Shown: positions 16,616 to 27,301 of the stretch, piece after piece | How positions within the stretch are numbered: the first letter of the stretch is position 1 | How the letters are laid out: every line of letters starts with the position of its first letter | Notes under the pieces: model-generated | Database searches by the model: none | What the model was told of the DNA's origin: nothing | Seen by the model: the letters and a program-made list of their open reading frames with translations, nothing else | Translations under genes and position numbers: made by a program | Assembly (NCBI GenBank): GCA_016194975.1 | Contig: JACQAM010000004.1 | Location: forward strand, 180,966-244,965 | Direction: 5' to 3' | DNA length: 64,000 nucleotides | DNA from: Bacteroidota bacterium | GTDB lineage: Bacteria > Bacteroidota > Bacteroidia > Palsa-965

Positions 16616-17749
16616 ATGAAAAGAAAAAATATTTTACGGAACAGCGCACTCGTTATCTGCGCAGCGCTGATCCCGCTGATCGTGATCGTTCCTGCATCGT
16701 GCAAAAAAGAAAAAGATCCTCTTGAAATAAATGCAAGCCCGGGTACGCCGCAACTTCCGGCTCAGTTTTATTCTTATCCTTCCGGCCAGAACGCACTTGC
16801 AACTTTGGGCCGCGTTCTTTTTTACGACAGGAATCTTTCACTGAACAATACTACTTCGTGCGGATCCTGTCACCAGCAGCGTTATGCTTTTGCCGATAAT
16901 CATCCTTTCAGCCGCGGATTATTCAATGGTTATACCGCGCGCAATTCTTCTGCGATCGGTCCGGGAAGTTCAAATTCCTTTTCTCCTCACAACAGGTTCT
17001 GGGACGGGCGTGCAGCTAATGCAGATACAGCGGTGTTTATGCCGGTGATGAATAACGTGGAGATGCATGTTTTTGATCTGAATCTTCTTCCGCCACGGCT
17101 TTCACAATTATCTTATTACGCGCAACTTTTCCAGGACGCCTATGGATCGCCTGAAATTACGGTGTATGGAATTCGTCATGCTTTAGGATGTTTTGTGGAT
17201 AATCTTTATTCCTTCAACAGCAAATTTGATCTGAACCAGATGGACGCTCTCGCGGAAGCAGGTGAACAGATCTTCGATGGAAAAGCGAGATGTTATTCCT
17301 GCCACAATGGAGATAATTTCAATGGTTACCAATCCGATTATGAGAATATAGGACTCGATGCAAATTATTCCGACATCGGCCGCGGAAGAATAACGCATGA
17401 TGCGCATGACAATGGAAAATTCCTGGTGCCTTCATTGCGGAACGTGGAATACAGCGCGCCTTATATGCACGATGGCCGGTACAACACGTTGCGCGAAGTG
17501 ATCGATCATTATGATCACGGAATTATGGATTCGAAAAATCTCAGCCCGGTGTTGCGCGTGATCCCTGATGAATCCATCGATTCGCTGAATATCAACATGA
17601 ATAACAATTCCTTCGACTGGTCCGTTTTCCCGGTTGTGCAAATGGGGCTGACTGAACTGGAGAAACAACAACTGGAAGCTTTCCTGAGATCTTTGTCGGA
17701 TCCTTCCTTCATCACCGATCCGAAGTTTTCGGATCCATTCATTCACTGA
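16616..17749 (+). CDS. Di-haem cytochrome c peroxidase lipoprotein
   Basis: A 377-residue exported protein of the CcpA/MauG family that reduces hydrogen peroxide using electrons from c-type cytochromes. Two CxxCH haem-binding motifs are present: CGSCH at 82-86 and CYSCH at 226-230. The domain signature RFWDGRAANADTAVFMPV (about 128-145) and YMHDGRYNTLREVIDHY near the C-terminus are conserved. The N-terminus has a hydrophobic segment ending IVPASCKK, so Cys29 is a likely lipid anchor. It follows the barrel protein by 14 bp. Haem ligation by CcmFH-type machinery is implied. Confidence 0.93.
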   Translation: MKRKNILRNSALVICAALIPLIVIVPASCKKEKDPLEINASPGTPQLPAQFYSYPSGQNALATLGRVLFYDRNLSLNNTTSCGSCHQQRYAFADNHPFSRGLFNGYTARNSSAIGPGSSNSFSPHNRFWDGRAANADTAVFMPVMNNVEMHVFDLNLLPPRLSQLSYYAQLFQDAYGSPEITVYGIRHALGCFVDNLYSFNSKFDLNQMDALAEAGEQIFDGKARCYSCHNGDNFNGYQSDYENIGLDANYSDIGRGRITHDAHDNGKFLVPSLRNVEYSAPYMHDGRYNTLREVIDHYDHGIMDSKNLSPVLRVIPDESIDSLNINMNNNSFDWSVFPVVQMGLTELEKQQLEAFLRSLSDPSFITDPKFSDPFIH

Positions 17750-17772
17750 AATTATTTTTTAAAATAAAAATA

Positions 17773-18726
17773 TTATTTCTGCAATTCTATTCTTGTTTCA
17801 TTCGCTTCTCCCACGATCACATTCGCAGTGAATGAATCTTCTTTGTATCCTTTTGCTTTCACTTCAATTACAGCAAGCCCGGGAGAAACTTTCTGCAATT
17901 GAAAAACTCCCTGTGCATTCGTGGTCGTCATAGTTCCGTCTGATAATGTCACGACTGCTCCGGCAACCGGTTTTCCGGTCTCCTGGTCAACCACAGTTCC
18001 CTGCAAAGCGGCGCGCGTTATCTTCGCTATATTCGGATTCACAAGAATTTTTATAAAATCGATCGCGTATCCGTCGCCGGCTCCTGTGGTTGCATCGTCA
18101 ATATAAATTGTAAGCAACGGAGATTTGAGTGAGTCAAGAAAATCGAGCGGAACATTCAGCGTGATCATTTTTCCGATAGGGCCGGTTTGATTGAGTGCGT
18201 TGAGCGCTTTTTCAATGAACGGGGCTCTTCTTCCATTGACGTATGCTTCGAATTGCGAACAGAAAACAGGATGCTGAAAATCATCAACGAACATCATGAT
18301 AGTTGCCGTTGTAATTTTTGTTTCTTTCGGAACACCCATCGGGATGTGAAAGGGAAAATTTGTTTTTCCGTATTTGAACTTGATCGAATCGTACTGGCCG
18401 CTGTAACCATCGCCACCACACGGTTCATCTTTTGTTCCCATACTCGATGGCAGCATGATCATATCGAAACCGATCGTGTCTTTCGGATTCCGATCCCAGG
18501 GATAAGGATGCGAAGGAGTTTCTTTCCCGGAAAACGGATCGAAATTTTTTTCCCATCCGAATCCAAGATTATCGATATCACCATAACGGATCATCCACGC
18601 CGCTTCGGGAGTGTTCTGCATTTTTACATATTGCGCTTTCCAGTCCCCGTCGTTGGCGGTTGATTGTGAATGAACATTTACCGAAAGGAAAATGGGAATC
18701 GCTGAGAGAAGAATAATATTTTTCAT
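17773..18726 (-). CDS. Secreted protein with C-terminal carboxypeptidase-regulatory-like domain
   Basis: A 317-residue protein with a signal peptide (MKNIILLSAIPIFLSVNVHSQ). Residues 22-225 form a domain with strand patterns (FPFHIPMGVPKETKITTATI, LLTIYIDDATTGAGDGYAID) reminiscent of PNGase F-like or PEP-associated beta sandwiches, but I cannot assign it firmly. Residues about 232-317 are a CarboxypepD_reg-like Ig fold (LQGTVVDQETGKPVAGAVVTLSDG) ending RIELQK. Likely a cell-surface or periplasmic protein. It is convergent with the peroxidase gene, with only 23 bp between. Confidence 0.7.
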   Translation of the reverse strand: MKNIILLSAIPIFLSVNVHSQSTANDGDWKAQYVKMQNTPEAAWMIRYGDIDNLGFGWEKNFDPFSGKETPSHPYPWDRNPKDTIGFDMIMLPSSMGTKDEPCGGDGYSGQYDSIKFKYGKTNFPFHIPMGVPKETKITTATIMMFVDDFQHPVFCSQFEAYVNGRRAPFIEKALNALNQTGPIGKMITLNVPLDFLDSLKSPLLTIYIDDATTGAGDGYAIDFIKILVNPNIAKITRAALQGTVVDQETGKPVAGAVVTLSDGTMTTTNAQGVFQLQKVSPGLAVIEVKAKGYKEDSFTANVIVGEANETRIELQK

Positions 18727-18865
18727 GAACTGTTTTTTTGCAAAGCTAAAGAAATCACGGAATGAATTTTATTCCCGGATAAAAACAACACATCAATTCA
18801 ACTGCGAAATAAATTTGCATTGAAAAATTAAGGTTGTGAATAAAAAAAGAGTTGCCGGACTTTCG

Positions 18866-21139
18866 TCAGCGCACCATCGTCACATGGCCATACAGCTTTT
18901 TCATCTTTCCGTGCGTATCGACATAATCGATCTTCCACACATACGTATCCTCGGGGCACAGATGTCCTTTGTAAGTTCCGTCCCATCCTTTATTGATGTC
19001 GCTCGATTCGAAAAGAAGATTTCCCCATCGATCGAATACCATCATGTGGAATTTCTGGACATTCACTCCGTAAGCAAGGAAGATCTCATTCGGCGGAGCG
19101 CCATTCGGAGTGAATGCATTCGGAACATACAATGAAGTTTCTTCTCCAACCACCACATCGATCATGAATGTATCCACGCATCCTGCCGCATTCGTCACGA
19201 TCTCCATGGCCGTATAATATCCTGCACCGGGATAGGTGTGATCATTCGTTCCGAAATTGCAATTGCTAAGCGAGTCACCATCGCCGAAATAAAATACACA
19301 GGTGTCTCCTCCAAGTTCTGCATCTGTGAAAATAATATCAGGTGTCAATTCACCCACGCTATCCGTGTTCACAGAAAATAATGCTGTAGGATATGCGTAC
19401 GTGGTGACGGCTGCATTCATGATCAGTGTATCGGAACATCCGTTTCCGTTCACCACCACGAGTGTCACATTGTAAGTTCCCGCCTGCGTGTAAATGTGCG
19501 ACGGATTCTGCAAGGTCGATGTGTTGGTCATGGAAGTCGGATCGCCGAAATCCCAGTTGTAGGAAATGCCACCCGTAGATGCATCCGTAAAATTCACAAT
19601 AGAAGGAACACAACCGCCCTGTCCAGGTGCAAATGCTGCGACCGGCGATGGATTGACCGTAACCGTGAACGGTTGTGTTTGAGTACAACCATTGGCATCG
19701 GTGACCGTTGCCGTGTAAGTGGTCGTTACGGTTGGACTGAAGGTCTGCGAAGTACCGTTCAAATTGCCCGGCATCCAGTTCACCGTGTATGGAGCGGTTC
19801 CTCCTGACGGAGTAGCGACAAGCGTGGTCGATTTACCAATACAGATCGCATTCGTTCCTGTAACTGAAAGCGCGAGAGCAGTTGGTTGTGTAACTGTGAA
19901 CGTATAACTGTTTGTACATCCTGATTGATCTGCAACATCCACAGTGTAAGTTCCAGGACAAAGTCCGGTTGCGCTGTCCACTGTACTCACATTCGGCGTC
20001 CACGTGTAAACGTACGGAGTTGTTCCTCCCGAAGTATTGAGCACGATCGATCCATTACAAGCTCCATTGCACGTTACATTCTGCGCAGTATTGACCGATG
20101 ACAAAGAACCAATATTTCCCACATTAATGATCGCAGTATCGGGCACTCCGCACGATGAAGCGTCCGTGATGAGAACAGAATAAGTTCCCGCGCAAAGATT
20201 GGTTGCAGTTGCTGCGTTTCCACCACTCGGTAACCACGTGTAGGTGTATGGAGGAAGTCCGCCCGTTACATTCACAGAAGCAGTACCTGTGCATGAATTA
20301 CATTGGTCGGGAACAGAATTCGAAGTGAAAGTATAAGCCGTGGTGCATTGGAGAAAATCAACGAACACAGAAGAATCGTAAATACAATCGATCGCATCGG
20401 CAATCGCGATTTTAAAATGATACGTTTGACACGGAACCATTCCAACTGTTGTGGTGAGTACAGTTGTGAATGCATTTAAACTGATCGTAGCTCCGCCAGT
20501 GTTGTCAATGTAATATGCGCAGTTCACGCAAGGCCCCGTATTCGAATTTCCATTATTCACATTGTTGATCGAAACATATTGTCCGTTTGGAAGTGTTGCA
20601 ATATTTGTTCCGGCATAAGCAGGTCCTGAAGGATTGGGGCCGGTAATAAAAAATCCGAAAAGATCATTGAACGAGTTCACAAAATTCGGATACTCTTCCG
20701 AACCGAAAACAAAACGTATGGAAAGTGAATCGCAATGCGGAATAAGATCAAACTCAAGCACGCAACAATCTTCATGATTCGTGTTCGGATCAAGCGCCGT
20801 GAGATCGGGATCATTGCAGGAAGTTGCATTGAAACAATAACTCACATCTACGGAAGAAGAACTGTTCGTTCCGGGAATACTATCGACTGCGCCTGAACTG
20901 AGAACAATGCCGTTGTTCAAACCGAGATTGGTGGTCACTCCGTTGGAAAAAGAACCGTAACCGCCCGCAGAACAATTGAGCGTGACATTTGAAACCTGCA
21001 ATCCGTTTCCTACGAGTGCCTGCACAAGTTGATTCGCAGTGACCGCCGAATTGATCGTGAGTTGCCCTTTCGCCGAATGAAGAAAAAGAATTCCGGCGAT
21101 GGAAAAAATAATACAGGGCAAATTAAAAAAACTTTTCAC
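18866..21139 (-). CDS. Choice-of-anchor L, SprB/PKD repeat protein with T9SS type B signal
   Basis: A 757-residue secreted protein with an N-terminal signal sequence. Residues about 30-265 form a choice-of-anchor L domain (LVQALVGNGLQVSNVTLNC, LEFDLIPHCDSLSIRFVFGSEE). It is followed by SprB-like repeats with the pattern SGGTTPYVYTW (about 280-420), an Ig-like repeat, two PKD-like domains, and a C-terminal gliding-motility-type domain from about 672 (YVPNAFTPNG ... FDRWG ... WDGTYKG ... YVWKIDY), the type B T9SS sorting signal. It is probably exported and attached at the cell surface. It is downstream of and 9 bp from a larger relative, so they form an operon. Confidence 0.9.
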   Translation of the reverse strand: MKSFFNLPCIIFSIAGILFLHSAKGQLTINSAVTANQLVQALVGNGLQVSNVTLNCSAGGYGSFSNGVTTNLGLNNGIVLSSGAVDSIPGTNSSSSVDVSYCFNATSCNDPDLTALDPNTNHEDCCVLEFDLIPHCDSLSIRFVFGSEEYPNFVNSFNDLFGFFITGPNPSGPAYAGTNIATLPNGQYVSINNVNNGNSNTGPCVNCAYYIDNTGGATISLNAFTTVLTTTVGMVPCQTYHFKIAIADAIDCIYDSSVFVDFLQCTTAYTFTSNSVPDQCNSCTGTASVNVTGGLPPYTYTWLPSGGNAATATNLCAGTYSVLITDASSCGVPDTAIINVGNIGSLSSVNTAQNVTCNGACNGSIVLNTSGGTTPYVYTWTPNVSTVDSATGLCPGTYTVDVADQSGCTNSYTFTVTQPTALALSVTGTNAICIGKSTTLVATPSGGTAPYTVNWMPGNLNGTSQTFSPTVTTTYTATVTDANGCTQTQPFTVTVNPSPVAAFAPGQGGCVPSIVNFTDASTGGISYNWDFGDPTSMTNTSTLQNPSHIYTQAGTYNVTLVVVNGNGCSDTLIMNAAVTTYAYPTALFSVNTDSVGELTPDIIFTDAELGGDTCVFYFGDGDSLSNCNFGTNDHTYPGAGYYTAMEIVTNAAGCVDTFMIDVVVGEETSLYVPNAFTPNGAPPNEIFLAYGVNVQKFHMMVFDRWGNLLFESSDINKGWDGTYKGHLCPEDTYVWKIDYVDTHGKMKKLYGHVTMVR

Positions 21140-21148
21140 TGTGATCTT

Positions 21149-24100
21149 TTATCTGATGAGGTTAACGTGACCAATGAGTGAATGATGGTATCCTAAAATA
21201 TCATTGCATTCCACTTTCCACACATACGTATCGATCTGGCATTTGTTTCCTTTGAAAGTTCCGTCCCATCCATCGCCCCACACACGCGTATCGTAAATGA
21301 GCATTCCCCAGCGATCGAATACCATGAAGTGATAACGGTTCGCGTCAATGTTATAACCGACCGGCATGAAAATTTCATTGAGCCCATTTCCATTCGGTGT
21401 GAAAGTATTCGGAACATAAATGGACGCAGGATCAGGAACAACTTCGATGCAATTCACCGTAGTATCTGTACAACCATTCGAAGAATAAACGATCTGCTGC
21501 ACGCAATACGTTCCTGTGTCGGTGTAAGAGTGACACGGATCCGGTACTGTAGAATTATTCGCATCGTTCGGATCGTTGAAATTCCAGAGGTACGTTGTGG
21601 CATTGAGCGCCGTTTCATTAAAACAGAAATTTGCTTCCATCAGAATATTCTGCGTTGCACTCGGAACAAATCCTGCCGTTGGCGATAACCAGGAATTGAT
21701 GTAAGCGATATTCGTGAGTGAATCAATACAACCATCTGTTCCTGTAATCACCAACGTTACATTGTAAGTTCCTACTGTGTAACACTGGAAACCTGCGCCG
21801 TCACTGTTCCCGTTTCCGTATTCCCACAAAAGTGATTGTGTATTCGGAGTGTTGTTCGTGAACGTAACACAAACCGGTGAACATCCCTGTGTAGTATCAG
21901 CAGTGTATGCAACAACCGGAAGCGGATTTACAATCGCCTGAATAGAATCTGTGGTCGTACATCCATTCGCATCAGTAACTGTTACCGTATAAAATCCAGT
22001 TGTTGCCGGGCAAATATTAATGCTGCTCGTTGTCATCGCTCCTGGATTCCACGAATAAGTATAACCGGGTGTTCCGCCTGATGGCGCAATGGAAATGATG
22101 CCGCATTTTCCTGCACACACAGCGAGAGGAGCCGATGGTGTTGCATTCAGAACAGCGGGTTGTGTGAGCGTGATAGTGCTTGTGGAAGTACATCCGTTCG
22201 CATCGGTAATATCCACTTGGTAATTTCCTGCGCAAAGTCCCGTTGCTGTTTGCGTCGTTTGCACCGGTGAAGTATTCCAACTGTAAGTGTAAGGCGCCGT
22301 TCCGCTCGCAGGTGTTGCGGTTAGTGAACCATTGCATGAACCGAAACAAGTGATCGGCGCCTGGATACTTGCAGTGGAAGTGAGTCCGCCGGTGAGCGGA
22401 ACAATAACAGAAGTATCCTGCTGGCATCCGTTCGCGTCAACGATCGTGCATGTGTATGTGCCTGCGCAAAGATTTGTTGCGGTGGATGTAGATTGTGCCG
22501 GTGTGGAATTCCAACTGTAAGTGTAACCCGGATTTCCCCCGCTCACATTCACAGTTGCCGTTCCGTTACAAGCTGTACATGATGTTGCTGTGTTCGCCGT
22601 GGTGAATGTCATTCCCGGTGGTTGCACGAGAGTGATGGTTTGTGTTAGAGTACAACCCGTAGCATCGGTGATATCGACCGTGTAAGTTCCTGCAGTTTGT
22701 CCGGTGATCGTTTGTGTGATTTGATTTCCCGGATGCCAGAGATAAGTATAAGGCCCTGTTCCTCCTGTAGGATTTGCAGTGATGGATCCATTGTTCGAAC
22801 CGAAACAAGTTGGATTAACTGAAGTCGTTGTTGCTGCAAGACTTCCTACTGAGCCGGTAACGGTTACAAATGCAGAATCAACTCCGCCGGTAGAAGTGTT
22901 TGTAAAAAGTACAGTGTATGTTCCCGGGCAAAGATTGAATGCAGTGTCATTTGTTCCGCCGGTGGGAAGCCATTGATAAGTATAATTTCCTGCAGTACAT
23001 AATGCCTGAACAGCAACGGAAGCTTGTCCGGAACAGGTACAACCTGCAGAAGGAAGCATAGCCGTTGTTGTATTTGCGCTGCAGTTGGAAACAGGAAAAG
23101 TAAGCGATGCAAAAAATCCCTGTCCGCATGCAAGAATTTCTCCGGGATTTGCGCCGAGACAAACATCATACACAGGTCCCGATGTTGCAATTGTTGTGAG
23201 CAGATTCAATCCGGCATCATATTCTTTAACTCCACCGGGAGTTCCTACATAAACATTTCCACAACCATCAAGACAGAGTCCGCTGGTGTTATATTCTATT
23301 CCACCGGCAACAGGAACACTGCCAAGAAGTGCAAGTGTATTTTTATCCCAGTGTTTTACAACCAATCCGTCGGTAGAATAAAGATCACAGCCAACAGCCA
23401 TTCCATTGTAACCGGAGAACCAGGAATCTGTTTGGCTCGGATCAATCTCATTGAGAAGATAACCGTCCTGCACAGAATTAATTGTAGTGTATGCGCTGTT
23501 CACATGCCAGATAAGATTATCTGCCGGAGGATTCGGCGAACCTGCAGTATTGAAAACTTCTCCATACACATCGCCATTCGCATCCACGCACATACCGCGG
23601 ATCTCGCCCGACGTGCACGTTGGATGTTGCACTGCGGCGGAGTAGGCGCCGGTAGCAGGATTAATATTGAGCACCATCGGGTTGAGTGAACTCGGAAGAT
23701 TCATTCCCATCACAGTCATTTGTAAACTCACGGGGTTGTAATAAATGCGATAAATCTCTCTCGAAAAATTTCCGCTGTTCACCTGGTAAATAATTCCGGC
23801 AGCAGGAGAAATTTTTATGATGGCATCTCCCCACGGGCCATACGCGCAATAAATATTCCACGTTCCGGGTTCGAGGCACATGTCGCCATAATAACCGGAT
23901 GCAAATGTTGCGAATGTCCACACCGGCGCGCCTGCGCTCGTGAATTTTTTTAATTCATAAGGATTCGCTCCGCCATACAAATAGATATTTCCGTTTCCAT
24001 CCTGTGCAATATCATACGCGCTGTTGAAGGTGGTGAATGCAGGATTGAACGTCCATGGATCAATGAGCACTGTTTTTGTATGATCGAAACTTCCGAGATC

Positions 24101-24865
24101 AAATCCTATCGTTTTATCAGCGTTGAGAATAAATGAGGAAGTAAGTGAAGCATTGTTTTCTTCGTAAAAAGATTTCGGGGCATGATCGGTGGAAGTTCCC
24201 ATTTTCTCTGTGATCACTTCTATATTTCCGTCAACGAGTTGAATATCTTTGTCCCCTTCCCACTGAATTTTCACCTGAGAAAGATCGGCGCCGGGATGAA
24301 CGCGCAATGCATATTTCACTCCGCCTTCTGCCGGAAAAGTGTAAACAACATCAATGCCGTTGTAAACATTCTTTGCAGTGATGGTGGTGAAGCAGGAAGA
24401 ATAAATTGTTCTTTGATTATCGGCAGGATCGGGGCAGGAAAAATATTCTGTCAATGCATCACCGGTTTCAAATTGAATATTGGAATTTGCATTCACCCAC
24501 TTCATCGTCAATCGGCGCAACTCGAATTTTTTCTCCTCCATTTTATTTTTGCGCGCCTCTTTATCTTCTTTCGAATGGATCGCCACGTCCTGTACATATT
24601 GAACCGCATCGCCGGAAAATAAAGTGATAGCACCGCCGGCGAAAGCACCATATTTCACGGTCTCTCCTTTCGAAGAATATTTATCGAACTGCGTTTTGTT
24701 GTCGATGAAATTTGCCGTGAATGGACTTTCGCTGAATTTATTTCCGGGAAGAAGGTTTCCCTGTTTATTCAGGATCTGCTGCGCATGAAGCGGAACAGAA
24801 GCAGAAAAGATCATTGCCAGAAGTCCGCAACAAAATCCTGCTGAATTGCGTGTAAGGGTGTGCAT
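21149..24865 (-). CDS. Giant T9SS type B surface protein with SprB/PKD repeats
   Basis: A 1238-residue secreted protein. After the signal peptide (to HAQQ near residue 30), residues about 40-270 resemble the N-terminal domain that often precedes beta-propeller repeats in gliding-motility-related proteins. Residues about 270-590 form a propeller-like region (NGNIYLYGG, GNVYVGTPGGVKEYDAGLN). Four or five SprB-like repeats (NPTGGTGPYTYLWHPG, TYTCTIVDANGCQQD) follow to about 980, then two PKD domains, and a type B C-terminal sorting domain (YVPNTFTPNGNGLNEIFMPV ... FDRWG ... YVWKVECNDI). It is first in a two-gene operon with the 757-residue protein. Surface adhesion or gliding function is inferred from domain content. 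Confidence 0.9.
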   Translation of the reverse strand: MHTLTRNSAGFCCGLLAMIFSASVPLHAQQILNKQGNLLPGNKFSESPFTANFIDNKTQFDKYSSKGETVKYGAFAGGAITLFSGDAVQYVQDVAIHSKEDKEARKNKMEEKKFELRRLTMKWVNANSNIQFETGDALTEYFSCPDPADNQRTIYSSCFTTITAKNVYNGIDVVYTFPAEGGVKYALRVHPGADLSQVKIQWEGDKDIQLVDGNIEVITEKMGTSTDHAPKSFYEENNASLTSSFILNADKTIGFDLGSFDHTKTVLIDPWTFNPAFTTFNSAYDIAQDGNGNIYLYGGANPYELKKFTSAGAPVWTFATFASGYYGDMCLEPGTWNIYCAYGPWGDAIIKISPAAGIIYQVNSGNFSREIYRIYYNPVSLQMTVMGMNLPSSLNPMVLNINPATGAYSAAVQHPTCTSGEIRGMCVDANGDVYGEVFNTAGSPNPPADNLIWHVNSAYTTINSVQDGYLLNEIDPSQTDSWFSGYNGMAVGCDLYSTDGLVVKHWDKNTLALLGSVPVAGGIEYNTSGLCLDGCGNVYVGTPGGVKEYDAGLNLLTTIATSGPVYDVCLGANPGEILACGQGFFASLTFPVSNCSANTTTAMLPSAGCTCSGQASVAVQALCTAGNYTYQWLPTGGTNDTAFNLCPGTYTVLFTNTSTGGVDSAFVTVTGSVGSLAATTTSVNPTCFGSNNGSITANPTGGTGPYTYLWHPGNQITQTITGQTAGTYTVDITDATGCTLTQTITLVQPPGMTFTTANTATSCTACNGTATVNVSGGNPGYTYSWNSTPAQSTSTATNLCAGTYTCTIVDANGCQQDTSVIVPLTGGLTSTASIQAPITCFGSCNGSLTATPASGTAPYTYSWNTSPVQTTQTATGLCAGNYQVDITDANGCTSTSTITLTQPAVLNATPSAPLAVCAGKCGIISIAPSGGTPGYTYSWNPGAMTTSSINICPATTGFYTVTVTDANGCTTTDSIQAIVNPLPVVAYTADTTQGCSPVCVTFTNNTPNTQSLLWEYGNGNSDGAGFQCYTVGTYNVTLVITGTDGCIDSLTNIAYINSWLSPTAGFVPSATQNILMEANFCFNETALNATTYLWNFNDPNDANNSTVPDPCHSYTDTGTYCVQQIVYSSNGCTDTTVNCIEVVPDPASIYVPNTFTPNGNGLNEIFMPVGYNIDANRYHFMVFDRWGMLIYDTRVWGDGWDGTFKGNKCQIDTYVWKVECNDILGYHHSLIGHVNLIR

Positions 24866-25144
24866 GGTTAAGAAGTACTTTGTTTGCCAGAAAAAAGATA
24901 CGGAAAATGGCGCTTACTGGAAGTCAATTATTTTATTCATTGATAAATTTTTAGGCATACGGCTGATTATCAGTTTTTTATAATTGATTTTAAATTGCTG
25001 ATTCACAAGGAATAATAAACATGTAGATGCGTTTTTTCGGGCGGAGCGCTTTTTGCAGGATCGACCGGCAGTAACTTTTTTTGGTAAATGGATTATGATG
25101 AAGAATGAATTGAGTAAGAAATGGGGTTGTACTTCAACACAACC

Positions 25145-27040
25145 TCAGTATGCTCTCACATTTTTCCCTTCCATGTAATACATGAAAGCGCGGTTCACTA
25201 CTTTATTTCCTCCGGGCGTTGGATAATCGCCGGTGAAATACCAGTCTCCTTTATTCCCGGGAACGGCATTGCGCAAACCTTCTATGGTCTGGTAAATAAT
25301 TTCCACTTCTGCATTGATGTTCGGCGGCGTGAGCAATTCGGAAATTTTCTGCGAGATCTCATCGGCCGTGAATGGTTTGTAAATTTCTTTCACCACGTTG
25401 ATCACTTTATCTTTCGGCAGATCTTCCTGCGCTTTTGCTTTTTCATAAACTTCTTCGAGAAGATTCTCTTTGTAATTATCCTTCAGCAATTCCACCGCCG
25501 CCTGGAAAGCAATGAAGTCGCCCATCTTCGCCATATCAATTCCATAACAATCGGGATAACGGATCTGTGGTGCCGATGAGACGATGATTATTTTTTTCGG
25601 CCCAAGCCGGTCGAGAATTTTCAGAATACTTTGCTTCAATGTTGTTCCGCGCACAATGGAATCGTCGAGCACCACGAGGTTGTCGCCGGGTTTCAGTACT
25701 CCATAAGTTGTATCGTACACATGCGAGACCATATCATCGCGGTGCGTATCACTCGTGATGAACGTTCTGAGTTTTGCATCTTTCAAAGCGATCTTCTCAA
25801 TGCGCGGCTGCATATTCAGAATTTCAGACAACTCCGGATCGGCCACCGTTTTCATAGTGAGAATTTTCAGTTTCTTCACCGTGTTCATGTAAGCATTCAA
25901 TCCATCCACCAATCCGTAGAATGCAACTTCCGCTGTATTGGGAATAAAAGAGAAAACAGATTTCTTCAGATCGAAGCCCACACTCTTCAGCACATTTGCA
26001 GTGAGTTGCCGGCCGAGACTTTTTCTTTCTTCATAAATATCTTTGTCATTTCCCCTCGAGAAATAAATCCTTTCGAATGAACAGGAGAGTTTTTCTTTCT
26101 GCGTACGCACGCGCTTCTCTTCGTAATGCCCGTCTTTTTTTATGATGAGTGCGCAACCGGGAGTGATCTCGCGGATCTCTTCGAATGGAACGTTGAATGC
26201 AGTTTGAATCGTGGGACGTTCCGATGTGACAACAAGAATTTCTTCATCCGCATACCAGTAAGCAGGACGTATCCCGTTCGGATCGCGCAATACAAACGCA
26301 TCGCCGTGGCCGAACATTCCTGCCATCGTATATCCTCCGTCCCATTTTTTTCCGGCGTCTTTCAGAATTTGCTGAATGTTCAGATCGCGTGCAATGAGAT
26401 CCGTGATCTCCGCATTTGTATTTTCTTTTGTTTTATGAATTCCGAAAAGGCGTTCTACTTCACGATCGAGAAAATGCCCGATCTTTTCCATTACAGTAAC
26501 TGTATCTGTTTTTTCTTTCGGATGCTGGCCGAGTTCAACAAGATGATCGAATAACTCATCGACATTCGTGAGATTAAAATTTCCGGCCACAACTAAATTT
26601 CTCGTGATCCAGTTATTCTGGCGAAGAAAAGGATGACAGTTCTCAATGGAATTTCCGCCGTAAGTTCCATAGCGCAGGTGGCCGAGCATCAATTCTCCCG
26701 CGAATGCAACATGTTTTTTCACCCAGCGCGCATCTTTCATTTTCTCCGGATTTTTTTTGTACCCGTCAGAAAATTTATCATTGATCTTTCCGAAAATATC
26801 TTTGATGGCGCTCGAAGTGTTCGAACGATAACGGCTGATGTAACGCGTGCCGGGAGGAATATCAAATTTTATAGTGGCCACTCCCGCTCCGTCCTGTCCG
26901 CGGTTGTGTTGTTTCTCCATGAGCAAATACAATTTGTTCAACCCGTACATGGGCGAGTTGTATTTGTCGATATAATACTGGAGAGGTTTGAGAAGACGAA
27001 TAAGTGCAATGCCGCACTCATGCTTTATGGCTTCGCTCAT
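25145..27040 (-). CDS. PurF-like class II glutamine amidotransferase
   Basis: A 631-residue amidophosphoribosyltransferase homologue. The N-terminal Ntn glutaminase domain begins at Cys9 (EHCGIALIRL-type start: KHEC-GIA), so an 8-residue propeptide would be removed. QHNRGQDGAGV and GHLRYGTYGG are glutaminase motifs. The C-terminal PRT domain carries the PRPP loop VVLDDSIVRGTT at 456-467. It is considerably longer than canonical PurF (about 470-510), with an extension after the PRPP domain (EVYEKAKAQEDLPKDKVI ...). Bacteroidota often encode this long second homologue alongside true PurF, so whether it makes phosphoribosylamine is uncertain. No other purine gene lies beside it. Confidence 0.85.
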   Translation of the reverse strand: MSEAIKHECGIALIRLLKPLQYYIDKYNSPMYGLNKLYLLMEKQHNRGQDGAGVATIKFDIPPGTRYISRYRSNTSSAIKDIFGKINDKFSDGYKKNPEKMKDARWVKKHVAFAGELMLGHLRYGTYGGNSIENCHPFLRQNNWITRNLVVAGNFNLTNVDELFDHLVELGQHPKEKTDTVTVMEKIGHFLDREVERLFGIHKTKENTNAEITDLIARDLNIQQILKDAGKKWDGGYTMAGMFGHGDAFVLRDPNGIRPAYWYADEEILVVTSERPTIQTAFNVPFEEIREITPGCALIIKKDGHYEEKRVRTQKEKLSCSFERIYFSRGNDKDIYEERKSLGRQLTANVLKSVGFDLKKSVFSFIPNTAEVAFYGLVDGLNAYMNTVKKLKILTMKTVADPELSEILNMQPRIEKIALKDAKLRTFITSDTHRDDMVSHVYDTTYGVLKPGDNLVVLDDSIVRGTTLKQSILKILDRLGPKKIIIVSSAPQIRYPDCYGIDMAKMGDFIAFQAAVELLKDNYKENLLEEVYEKAKAQEDLPKDKVINVVKEIYKPFTADEISQKISELLTPPNINAEVEIIYQTIEGLRNAVPGNKGDWYFTGDYPTPGGNKVVNRAFMYYMEGKNVRAY

Positions 27041-27301
27041 TTTATTTTCCTGCGACCTTTTTGTTTTCCGAAAGTCCCGAAGTTTTCAGAACAGTCCAAT
27101 ATTTTATCCGTCGTCAGGAGTACAAATTTAAGGTTTTAATCGGCGTGAAATTTTTGTGTAGACCGATGGTGGTTTTGAGTAGACGAACATATTTCAATGG
27201 GCAATCACAAGGGCAGGATGATTTGAATCGCATAAAAAATTCCATCAATCACTTTTTGTTTAACTTTCGATTCCTACTAAATAAAACTAAATTTTTTTCC
27301 C

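Noticed and set aside
19359..24000. DNA-level repeats inside the two T9SS type B genes
   Set aside because: They follow the codons of SprB/PKD protein repeats and vary at synonymous positions, so they are protein repeats rather than mobile DNA.
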